From Phycisphaerales bacterium (lineage in GTDB: Bacteria; Planctomycetota; Phycisphaerae; Sedimentisphaerales; Anaerohalosphaeraceae): 7,142 nt of DNA. The stretch spans positions 1 to 7,142 of the forward strand of contig PMBP01000125.1 of NCBI GenBank assembly GCA_003152975.1. Direction: 5' to 3'. Positions 1 through 5,795 of this stretch are shown piece by piece (the first letter of the stretch is position 1; each line of letters starts with the position of its first letter). The position numbers and the translations under genes were made by a program. Below the pieces are notes generated by a model. The model was not told where the DNA came from. It did not search any database and saw only the letters and a program-made list of their open reading frames with translations.

Positions 1-473
1 CCGTCCTTAATCAAACTCTCGACGTGCTCACGATACTTGGCCATGTCCGGCTCGACCGGCGCCATGGGGCAGATGATCCACTGGATCTTGCCGCCCTGTC
101 GCCGGTAATCCTTTAGGAGTTGCATCGGGCGCGGCGGATTGTGCATCGAGAGCGTGTTGATGCCGTGCTGCTCGGCTACCGCCAACGTCTCCATGATTTT
201 CTGGTCGGTGTTGTAGTGCGCGGTGAGGTTGTACACGTATCTCAGGTCGCGGCTGTGCGTGAAGTGCGTCAGCAGGTTTCCGCCGAGCAGCATGCGGCTG
301 ATCTGCAGGTTGCCGATCTTCCCCGTCGGGAACGCGGGCGCCGGGGCCGCGGGCGCGGGGCCCGTCGCCGCCTCGTCGGCGCGCGTCGCGCCCGCCTGGA
401 GCGCCAGGGCGCCGGCCGCGGTCGCCGTCAGCGATTCCTTGATGAAACTCCGCCGGCTCAGACTGGGGATCAT
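1..473 (-). CDS. Tat-exported putative TIM-barrel (aldo/keto reductase-like) protein, N-terminal part
   Basis: The 157 complete codons visible from the ATG at 473 are open to the left edge, so the C-terminus is missing. The N-terminus has a twin-arginine signal: SRRSFIK at residues 6-12, a hydrophobic Ala/Leu stretch at about 15-27, and a possible cleavage after TRA (residue 32). An Ala/Pro-rich linker (about 36-49) follows. The mature part opens with KIGNLQISRMLLGGNLL (52-68) and later has EQHGINTLSMHN (101-112) and GGKIQWIICP (127-136). This matches the general pattern of exported barrel proteins, often annotated as aldo/keto reductase-like, in planctomycete- and verrucomicrobia-type genomes; I recognise the pattern but not an exact family. 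Tat export would suit a protein folded around a cofactor in the cytoplasm, which is inference. The start is set by a strong AGGAGA site 7 nt upstream. It lies 21 bp after the esterase stop on the same strand, so the two are probably co-transcribed. Confidence 0.72.
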   Translation of the reverse strand, partial: MIPSLSRRSFIKESLTATAAGALALQAGATRADEAATGPAPAAPAPAFPTGKIGNLQISRMLLGGNLLTHFTHSRDLRYVYNLTAHYNTDQKIMETLAVAEQHGINTLSMHNPPRPMQLLKDYRRQGGKIQWIICPMAPVEPDMAKYREHVESLIKD

Positions 474-480
474 CGGTCGT

Positions 481-486
481 TCTCCT
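481..486 (-). promoter_or_regulatory. Shine-Dalgarno site of the Tat-exported protein gene
   Basis: AGGAGA on the minus strand lies 7 nt before the ATG at 473. It is the strongest ribosome binding site in the window. It fixes the start directly before the twin-arginine signal and lies in the 21-bp gap after the esterase stop codon. Confidence 0.75.
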
Positions 487-494
487 CGCGAGGG

Positions 495-1577
495 CTACTT
501 CGCCGGGGGCGGAGGCACGGCAAGATCGGCCTCCGGCACCAACTCCACCTTGACTGACGCACCCTTCAGGTGCTGGTCGAAGAACGCCTGGATCAATGCG
601 GCGGAAGCCGGCTTGTTGAAGGCGGGGCCGCCGTGGCCGGATCCGGGCAGCTTCTGCAGCAGCACGTCCGCGCCCTTCTCCTTCAAGGCGGCGGCGAATT
701 CCTCGCTCTGCGCAAACGGCACGAGCGCATCCCAAGTGCCGTGCAGGATCAGGATCGGAGGGTTGTCCTTGCTCACGTAGTGCACGGGGCTGACCGCTTC
801 GCCCTTCTGCTTGTCCGAGCCCAGGTCCACGCCGATCAAACCGCAATAGGGATCGCCCGGCGTGTTGAACTTGAAGATGTTCTTCACGTTCTTGTCGTCG
901 GCGGCCTGCTGCATGACGGTGTTGAAATCCGTCGGCCCGAAGAAATCGCACACGGCCTGCACGCGGTCGGATTGTTCCTCGTTGCCGCCGACCGGCGCAA
1001 AGACCTTCTTGCCGCCGGAGGTGCCGACGAGGGCCACGAGATGTCCGCCCGCCGAGGCGCCCCAGACGCCGATGTGTTCGGGATCGAGATTGTATTTCCC
1101 GCTGTTGGCGCGCAGCCAGCGCAGCGCGGCCTGACAGTCCTGAATCTGCGCCGGGAAGAGCGCCTTGTTGCTGAAGCGATATTCCACGCTCGCCACGGCA
1201 TAGCCTTTGCCGACCATCCCCAGCGCCGGGCAACCCGCCTTGCTCCCGCCCCGCCAGCCGCCGCCATGAATCCAGACGACCAACGGCAAAGGTTGCGCAG
1301 CGGCTTGCTCGGGCAGGAACAGATCCAACCGCTGGCTCCCGTCGCCGCCGGGCACATAGGGAATGTCCTTCTCCGCGCGGACCCCTTTGGGCAGATGCTC
1401 CGGCGGCGGCACCCCCTGTTTGGCGACGACCGCGCGCGGCCCGCTGCCCGGCGCGCCCGCCTCTCCCGCGGCGTACGCCTGCGCGCACGACCACACGACC
1501 ACACCGCCCAGGAGCGCGACCCACGGCCGGAAACGCAAGGTTGCAGAACGATCGCGTCCAACAGCGAAATGCATCAT
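495..1577 (-). CDS. Secreted alpha/beta-hydrolase, BD-FAE-like (feruloyl/acetyl esterase-type) carbohydrate esterase
   Basis: The 360-residue product is probably an exported serine esterase cleaving acetyl, feruloyl or similar esters from polysaccharides; the substrate is inferred from the BD-FAE/acetylesterase-like family, not shown. A Sec signal peptide spans about residues 1-36 (Arg-containing n-region, hydrophobic WVALLGGVVVW, AYA cleavage before AGEAG). The catalytic core is complete: oxyanion-hole motif HGGGW at 104-108, nucleophile elbow GASAGG at 173-178 with Ser175, acid Asp283 in GTWDALVPF, and His315 in GSGHGG. The chain ends in a Pro-rich VPPPPAK tail. I chose the ATG at 1577 over an in-frame ATG at 1619 because a purine-rich AAAGAAAGAGA precedes it and the signal peptide then has normal proportions. 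A second ATG follows directly (MM). The gene sits 138 bp after the GHL10 stop and 21 bp before the Tat-exported gene. The call as an esterase-type hydrolase is firm; a peptidase or lipase of the same fold is the alternative. Confidence 0.9.
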   Translation of the reverse strand: MMHFAVGRDRSATLRFRPWVALLGGVVVWSCAQAYAAGEAGAPGSGPRAVVAKQGVPPPEHLPKGVRAEKDIPYVPGGDGSQRLDLFLPEQAAAQPLPLVVWIHGGGWRGGSKAGCPALGMVGKGYAVASVEYRFSNKALFPAQIQDCQAALRWLRANSGKYNLDPEHIGVWGASAGGHLVALVGTSGGKKVFAPVGGNEEQSDRVQAVCDFFGPTDFNTVMQQAADDKNVKNIFKFNTPGDPYCGLIGVDLGSDKQKGEAVSPVHYVSKDNPPILILHGTWDALVPFAQSEEFAAALKEKGADVLLQKLPGSGHGGPAFNKPASAALIQAFFDQHLKGASVKVELVPEADLAVPPPPAK

Positions 1578-1669
1578 GGTCAGATCTCTTTCTTTTTGTG
1601 TTTGCCGCACCAACCGCACCGCGCGTTGCCGCCTCGTCTGCCGCGCGCCGGCCGGGGAAAGACCCGGGC

Positions 1670-1698
1670 ATCTTTGCCGCGCGACCGCATCGGGTCAA
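1670..1698 (-). promoter_or_regulatory. Weak candidate promoter for the esterase-Tat gene pair
   Basis: On the minus strand TTGACC (1698-1693, 5 of 6 to the sigma70 -35 consensus) is followed by a 17-nt spacer and AAAGAT (1675-1670, only 3 of 6 to the -10). It would give a leader of roughly 90 nt before the ATG at 1577. The -35 box abuts a 14-bp tandem duplication. The -10 is poor, and in GC-rich DNA such a match arises by chance, so this is only a suggestion. Confidence 0.18.
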
Positions 1699-1725
1699 GC
1701 GCTATTCCGACAGCGCTATTCCGAT
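1698..1725. repeat. 14-bp tandem duplication across the GHL10 stop codon
   Basis: The unit agcgctattccgac (1698-1711) is followed directly by agcgctattccgat (1712-1725), so 13 of 14 bases are identical. Read on the minus strand, both copies contain TCGGAATAG. The upstream copy (1725-1712) supplies the last two sense codons (Ser, Glu) and the TAG stop of the GHL10 gene, and the second lies just beyond it. It looks like a recent slippage duplication, and loss or gain of a copy would not alter the protein. Confidence 0.9.
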
Positions 1726-3743
1726 GCGCAGCCCCATCTCGGACCCGCACGCGCCGTCTCCGGACGCGTCAGTCCCTGCCCGCATAGCGGCACGACCCGG
1801 GCGGCCTCGTTCGGTCCATAGTTGAAGATCGTGAATCCGCCGGTTTGCAGTTTGCGGGTGATCCGGACCATTTCGATCAGCCGGGGCACATCCGTTTCGC
1901 CCTCCCACGTGCAGAGGCCGATGCCCGGCCGCAACGGCACCGGGCCGGCCCACTGGAGCTGCCGCCCGACCAGCGTGGCGAATTGTTCCGGATCCGGCGT
2001 GTAGTCCATCGGACACACGAAATCGAGCCAGCCGCGATCGCACCAGAGCTTCCAATCCTGGCCGACAGCGGCGGAGTCGGTGGGGCCGTTGCGGAAGACG
2101 GCGGCGGAGATTTTGATGCCGGGGCGGACGGCACGGGCCTGGGCAGCGACGGCCGAGACGACGGCGTTGATCTGGTCCTGGCGGAAGCGGTTCCACTGGC
2201 GGGCGAGGGCAGCATCCTTTCGGACGACTCCTGGCCAGCCGGTGAGGGCCTGGCCGATGGATTGCTCGAAGCGTTTGCGGCAACCTTCGCAGAAGCAGTG
2301 GTCGGAGTCGGGGTAGCGGATGTAGTCGAAGTGGAGGCCGTCGATGGCGTACTTGCGGGCCAGCTCGACCATCGAGTCGATCTCAAGCTTGCGGTTGTCG
2401 GGATTGGAGGGGCAGAGCCATTCGGGGTCTGGCTTGCCGTCGAAGCCGACCTGCGTGCGGCCAGCGGCGGTCATGCGGGCGATAAAGGCGCGGTCGGTGG
2501 GCCAGCCCATGTTGAAGCAGACTTTCCAGGCGTGGCACTGGACGCCGTATTTTTTGCAGGCGGCCAGGCACTGTGCCATCAGATCGCCGGAGGTGCGGAC
2601 CTGCGGAGAGACGGGCAGACAATCGCTATTGTAGAAGGCGACGCCGGCCCAGAGCATGTTGGCGATGAGGGCGTTGAAGCCGTTTTCGGAGAGCTTGCGG
2701 ACGGCGGTGTCCCAGTCGAGGCCATCAACGCCGGTGGCGCTGTGGCACCAGAAGGCGCGGAACTCGCCGGGCATGGAGGGCTGGGCGATGCAGAAGGCGC
2801 GGAGGAGCGCGGCGCGGGCGGCGGTGGCGGCGGACATGGCCTGAGGATAGCGGGCGGCGGCCAGTTCGGCACACGCCAGATCGTACTGGGTCCTGGCGAG
2901 ATTGAGGGCGTCGGTGCAGGCGCGGCCGAACTTGAGGCGGGAGATGCCGGTGAAGGCCTGGTCGAAGGAGGAATACTGGCCGAACTTGCCGACGCGCGAG
3001 ACGGCCAGCTCGACGGCGGACTTCCAGAGCGAGGAGTCCATCGAGCCGAGCAGTGCCAGGAGCATTTGTCGCTTGTCGGCGGAGTCGTCGGGGAGGATGA
3101 CATGCGAGAAGTAGAAGCCCTTGTCGGAGGCGACGAAGGCGGCCTTTTGGGTATTGGCGGCGGAGCTGTCGTGCCAGAAGGCGACGACGCGGCTTTTGCC
3201 GGGGAGGGCGACGGCCTGGTAGAGGTTCCAGGAGGCCTGGCGGGTTTCGGCGGGCAGGCCCGGGACCGAGTCGTCGGTGGGCCGGATAGAGGCGAAATTG
3301 CCGGGGGATTTTTGGGCGACGAAACCGCCGAGGACAAAGCCCAACCTCTCGGCGAGGGCCGGGTGGAGGGTGTAGCAGGCCAGGAGCTTGCCGCCGGAGT
3401 CAAGCCAGGCGGACAGGGCCGCGGCGGCCGAGTCGGGCATACCAGGATTGTAGGGGAGGATGGCGACGCGGACGGAACGGAGGCGCTGGGCGTCGAGGGA
3501 TTCGTCGCTGAGGACGACGAAGGACAGGCCGAGGTCGTCGAGCATGGCGGTAACGGTATCGGCGTATTGGCGGGCGGAGGCCCGTTCAGCAGGGCTGGTT
3601 TTGGCGACCGCATCGCCGCGGATAACGGCGATGGGTGCGGAGACAGGTTTGAGCGATGGCGCGGCGGCGCGAGCGGTATTTACAAGTAAATATGAGAATA
3701 TAATAGCTATGATAGCGATAATTGGTCGCATCGGTTTAACCAT
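1716..3743 (-). CDS. Secreted GHL10 (DUF187-like) glycoside hydrolase-like barrel protein
   Basis: The 675-residue product begins with a signal peptide (MVKPMRP, then an Ile-rich core, cleavage after ARA at residue 26). Residues about 36-235 look like a Rossmann-type, GATase1-like domain (AVIRGD, VRVAILPYNPGMPD, SGGKLLACY). A helical Ala-rich linker (about 240-318) leads to a GHL10-type TIM barrel: FRAFWCHSATG (328-338), NGFNALIANMLWAG (354-367), KKYGVQCHAWKV (397-408), IDGLHFDYIRYP (467-478), a CFCEGC cluster (483-488) and CPMDY (577-581). Asp468, Asp473 and Asp580 are plausible active-site acids by family analogy. GHL10 proteins are thought to act on glycosides, but the substrate here is unknown. 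The ATG at 3743 is chosen because GGAGA lies 5 nt upstream and the signal peptide starts there. The start overlaps the toroid gene stop by 8 bp, so translation is probably coupled. The signal-peptide codons are AT-rich, and strand composition changes near 2065 inside the gene. Confidence 0.88.
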   Translation of the reverse strand: MVKPMRPIIAIIAIIFSYLLVNTARAAAPSLKPVSAPIAVIRGDAVAKTSPAERASARQYADTVTAMLDDLGLSFVVLSDESLDAQRLRSVRVAILPYNPGMPDSAAAALSAWLDSGGKLLACYTLHPALAERLGFVLGGFVAQKSPGNFASIRPTDDSVPGLPAETRQASWNLYQAVALPGKSRVVAFWHDSSAANTQKAAFVASDKGFYFSHVILPDDSADKRQMLLALLGSMDSSLWKSAVELAVSRVGKFGQYSSFDQAFTGISRLKFGRACTDALNLARTQYDLACAELAAARYPQAMSAATAARAALLRAFCIAQPSMPGEFRAFWCHSATGVDGLDWDTAVRKLSENGFNALIANMLWAGVAFYNSDCLPVSPQVRTSGDLMAQCLAACKKYGVQCHAWKVCFNMGWPTDRAFIARMTAAGRTQVGFDGKPDPEWLCPSNPDNRKLEIDSMVELARKYAIDGLHFDYIRYPDSDHCFCEGCRKRFEQSIGQALTGWPGVVRKDAALARQWNRFRQDQINAVVSAVAAQARAVRPGIKISAAVFRNGPTDSAAVGQDWKLWCDRGWLDFVCPMDYTPDPEQFATLVGRQLQWAGPVPLRPGIGLCTWEGETDVPRLIEMVRITRKLQTGGFTIFNYGPNEAARVVPLCGQGLTRPETARAGPRWGCASE
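3677..3692. repeat. Perfect 7-bp inverted repeat in the AT-rich signal-peptide coding segment
   Basis: TATTTAC, a 2-nt AA spacer and GTAAATA form a perfect inverted repeat inside codons of about residues 18-23 of the GHL10 protein. The surrounding 3676-3726 is strongly AT-rich in an otherwise GC-rich window. It may be only a by-product of Ile/Leu/Tyr/Val codons, or a hairpin or operator-like site just after the start codon. I see no way to choose from sequence alone. Confidence 0.6.
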
Positions 3744-5535
3744 GGGATTCTCCGGGGGATTGTTGCGCGGGGTCGGGTCTGGGTTTCCACCATTGCCACT
3801 GGTTGAGCCGCAGCTTGAGGGCATCCACAAGATCGGGGCGGCCGTAATAGACGACGCCGTCGGGGGAATCGGTCCTACGGATGACGCAGACGGTCAGGTC
3901 ATCGCGGGCGGCGGCGAGGAAGTCGGCCAGGCGGCAACCTTTGGCCCAGAACAGCACGCGGGACTGGGCGGGATCGTTGAACCACTCGTCGAGATTGCCG
4001 TGGCCGGCATTGTTGGGGACCATCGGCAGGCGGCCAAGCCAGCGTTCGAGGTCAGGGTTGAGGCGGACGGCGTCGCGGCCGGCGGCGTCCAGGGCGATGA
4101 GGGCTTGGAAGGCGAAGGGGCCAAGGGCGGATTCGTCGAAGAGGCGATAAGCCGTCATCGGTGAAAGATCATTTTCGGGATAGATGAATGCGGGAGTCTG
4201 TCTGACGGTGGACAGGACATTCGAGAGAAAATCATTCGAGGACAGGGACACCGATGCGGCCGTCTGGAGGGAGGCCATCCGGGTCCAGCCATCTTCGGTG
4301 ACGATCGGCTCGATCAGGCAGAACCAACGATGGTCGGCGACGGTCAGGTCGGGCAGGCGGAGTTTGCGGGCGGTCCATTCGATGCGGGCGACGCATTCGA
4401 GGGGCAGGGATCGGGCGCTGGCGTCGGCGTTGAGGCGGGCGATCCGGTCGTGCTGCTGACGGTTGGCTGGGCCGAGGATGCCGATGAGGTTGACGCCGGA
4501 TTTGCGGAGGCGGTCAAGGTCGTCGGGGGCGGGCAAGGGGACGGTGAGACAGGCCTGGAAGACCGCCAGGTCCGCGGGCAGGGACTGCGGCTTTGGCGGC
4601 ACGACCGTTTTTGCGTAAATGGCCTGACAGGCGTTGCCGGTGAGCATCTGCAGGGACTGGACGGCCCAGTGGGTGGAGGCCAGGCGCGAGGGCAGGCCGG
4701 GCTGGTCGCCGAAACCGCCGTCAGCATTCTGGAGGGAATTTATCCAGTCGATGCAGGCCTGCGGATGGGCGGGCTTGGCCTTGAGGTCGGCCAGGGCCGA
4801 GAGGGCCAGGAAGGTGTAGCGGATGTCGGCACGGTTGGCCTGCGAAGGATCGATGGGCGAGAAGCGAAAGCCGCCGTCGGGGGTCTGGCAGGTGCGGAGC
4901 CAGAGGATGCACTGGCGTTCGAGAGGCAGGGCCGCTTTCAGGGCGGCGTGGATCCGGATGGCGTGGGCGGTGGGGGCTATATGCGCATAGAAATCGCCGC
5001 CGGGGTGTTGGCCGGATCGCACGAAGTTGATCAGGCCGATCGGATCGTGAATGCGACGGTCGCCGGCCTGGAGGGCGGACAAGGCCAGAGACAGCGATTC
5101 CAGATCGCTGTATGAGATCTCGGTCGGGGTGTGGCGGAAGACGGTGGGATTGCGGGGATCGTTGGGAGGCAGGAACACAAAGGATATCGGCTGGGCCGCG
5201 GGGCCGGATGGGAACGGCGGAGGAGAGCCGAGGGCTTTGTCCAGCAGGGTCTGCTCGAAGAGGGCCTGCCAGGGGCGGGCGGCGCGGTATTCCTGCGGGG
5301 CCGAGAGGCAGGCGTTGGGATCGTCGAGGCGATGGCCGAGGAGCTGGAGGGTCATCACGGCCGGGAATGTCCAGGCCAGACCACTATAACGCTGGGCGGC
5401 GGGGCCGAAGGCACCGTCGGATTTGCGGCAGGACAGGACAAAGCGAACGACGGAATCAGCATCGACGGTCTGGGGGGCTTGCGCCCATCCAATCCCGACT
5501 CCCATCAGAAGTCCTATCCATCCCCAACGAATCAT
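3736..5535 (-). CDS. Secreted alpha/alpha-toroid (prenyltransferase/squalene cyclase-like repeat) protein with unassigned C-terminal half
   Basis: The product has 599 residues. A Sec signal peptide (MIRWGWIGLLMGVGIGWAQA, cleavage after residue 20) is followed by repeats of the terpenoid-cyclase/protein-prenyltransferase toroid type: VVRFVLSCRKSDGAFGP (29-45), FVRSGQHPGGDFYAH (171-185), CILWLRTCQTPDGGF (209-223) and CIDWINSLQNADGGFGD (261-277), each followed by a helix rich in Leu and Ala. The repeated D/P-GGxF motif is typical. No DDxxD or DxDD prenyl-cyclase motif is evident, so a binding or structural role is as likely as catalysis. Residues about 320-599 are not recognised; their last part (LPMVPNNAGHGNLDEW, VLFWAKGCRLADFLAAARDD) faintly recalls the end of PHP-type phosphoesterase domains. 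The ATG at 5535 is chosen over a TTG at 5574 because AAGGA lies 8 nt upstream and the signal peptide begins there. The stop overlaps the GHL10 start, so the two genes form an operon. Confidence 0.85.
   Translation of the reverse strand: MIRWGWIGLLMGVGIGWAQAPQTVDADSVVRFVLSCRKSDGAFGPAAQRYSGLAWTFPAVMTLQLLGHRLDDPNACLSAPQEYRAARPWQALFEQTLLDKALGSPPPFPSGPAAQPISFVFLPPNDPRNPTVFRHTPTEISYSDLESLSLALSALQAGDRRIHDPIGLINFVRSGQHPGGDFYAHIAPTAHAIRIHAALKAALPLERQCILWLRTCQTPDGGFRFSPIDPSQANRADIRYTFLALSALADLKAKPAHPQACIDWINSLQNADGGFGDQPGLPSRLASTHWAVQSLQMLTGNACQAIYAKTVVPPKPQSLPADLAVFQACLTVPLPAPDDLDRLRKSGVNLIGILGPANRQQHDRIARLNADASARSLPLECVARIEWTARKLRLPDLTVADHRWFCLIEPIVTEDGWTRMASLQTAASVSLSSNDFLSNVLSTVRQTPAFIYPENDLSPMTAYRLFDESALGPFAFQALIALDAAGRDAVRLNPDLERWLGRLPMVPNNAGHGNLDEWFNDPAQSRVLFWAKGCRLADFLAAARDDLTVCVIRRTDSPDGVVYYGRPDLVDALKLRLNQWQWWKPRPDPAQQSPGESHG
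3749..3753 (-). promoter_or_regulatory. Shine-Dalgarno site of the GHL10 gene inside the toroid gene
   Basis: GGAGA on the minus strand lies 5 nt before the ATG at 3743 and within the last codons of the toroid gene. It decides the start at 3743 rather than an in-frame ATG at 3830, and it suits reinitiation by ribosomes finishing the toroid protein. Confidence 0.65.
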
Positions 5536-5543
5536 TTCGGGAA

Positions 5544-5548
5544 TCCTT
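5544..5548 (-). promoter_or_regulatory. Shine-Dalgarno site of the toroid gene
   Basis: AAGGA on the minus strand lies 8 nt before the ATG at 5535. It supports that start over the upstream in-frame TTG at 5574, which would put 13 charged residues before the signal peptide. Confidence 0.55.
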
Positions 5549-5589
5549 TCCCTAAGATTCAATTCCTCAAGCAAAAACGCAAAGAAAAT

Positions 5590-5595
5590 ATTCTA
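5590..5595 (-). promoter_or_regulatory. Possible -10 element upstream of the toroid-GHL10 operon
   Basis: TAGAAT (5 of 6 to TATAAT) on the minus strand lies about 55 nt before the toroid start, in the only AT-rich part of the intergenic region. The six bases at -35 spacing (ATCCAA) do not match the sigma70 consensus. The operon needs a promoter somewhere between 5684 and 5535 if the terminator-like element upstream works. Confidence 0.2.
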
Positions 5596-5614
5596 TCGCC
5601 GCTTCGGGCCTATT

Positions 5615-5639
5615 GGATTCCCGCTTTCGCGGGAATGAC
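5615..5639. repeat. REP-like palindromic dispersed repeat
   Basis: The segment contains attcccgc (5617-5624), a tttc loop and gcgggaat (5629-5636), flanked by gg and gac. This matches from memory a short palindrome (GTCATTCCCGC..GCGGGAATCC) found as many dispersed copies in diverse bacterial genomes, including the dRS3-type ATTCCC-N8-GGGAAT element of Neisseria. Its reverse reading gives the artefactual peptide CHSRESGNP. It lies between the OPT and toroid genes, and its 8-bp stem could protect mRNA ends or attenuate transcription. It has no T-run, so it is not a standard terminator. Confidence 0.75.
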
Positions 5640-5683
5640 AAGGACCGCATGGGTTCGCAAAAACCCCAAACCATCCTATGGAC

Positions 5684-5708
5684 AAAAAACGCAGGGATGG
5701 AGATCCCT
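5684..5708 (-). terminator. Terminator-like hairpin plus T6 downstream of the OPT gene
   Basis: On the minus strand AGGGAT (5708-5703), loop CTCC and ATCCCT (5698-5693) form a 6-bp stem. Three bases (GCG) and then six T's (5689-5684) follow. It lies about 90 bp after the OPT stop and would separate that gene from the toroid-GHL10 operon. The stem is short with three GC pairs, so termination may be partial. One arm also belongs to a degenerate repeat at 5703-5748. Confidence 0.38.
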
Positions 5709-5788
5709 CGACTTCGTGCATCTTCGATGGGCTCCGCTTGGGATGACGCACACTCGTATCATCATGACAATCCATCACGGGAATGACA
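5703..5788. repeat. Degenerate dispersed-repeat remnants
   Basis: This stretch holds atccctcgacttcg (5703-5716) and gggatgacgca (5740-5750), which look like the two arms of a second common intergenic palindrome separated by about 20 nt. It also holds gggaatgaca (5779-5788), identical to the right arm of the palindrome at 5631-5640. With that element, they make up most of the 260-bp gap between the OPT and toroid genes. Confidence 0.45.
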
Positions 5789-5795
5789 CGATTCA

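Noticed and set aside
1640..1675. CCGGG/CCCGG hairpin in the gap before the esterase as a terminator of the GHL10 operon
   Set aside because: The stem is about 5 bp and no T-run follows on the minus strand. GC-rich DNA gives such stems often.
28..1698. A 556-codon open frame on the minus strand across both the esterase and the Tat-exported gene
   Set aside because: It is an Arg/Gly/Ala-rich frame without motifs, out of frame with two genes that have intact catalytic motifs, signal peptides and ribosome binding sites. High GC removes stops from this frame.
1845..3689. A 614-codon open frame on the plus strand antisense to the GHL10 gene
   Set aside because: It is dominated by Gly, Ala, Val, Glu and Asp in low-complexity runs, as expected for the antisense of C-ending codons. 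No domain, signal or convincing ribosome binding site is visible.
3679..3704. Antisense promoter with perfect TATAAT at 3699-3704 on the plus strand
   Set aside because: The best -35 match (TTTACA at 3679-3684) leaves a spacer of only 14 nt. AT-rich signal-peptide codons make a chance TATAAT likely, and there is no plus-strand gene to serve.
3744..3830. Extension of the GHL10 gene to an upstream in-frame ATG at 3830
   Set aside because: It would add 29 Pro/Asn-rich residues before the signal peptide and overlap the toroid gene by 95 bp, whereas the ATG at 3743 has GGAGA at proper spacing.
4330..5115. A 261-codon plus-strand open frame antisense to the toroid gene
   Set aside because: It has the same Gly/Val/Asp-rich shadow composition, while the minus-strand frame shows recognisable toroid repeats and a signal peptide.
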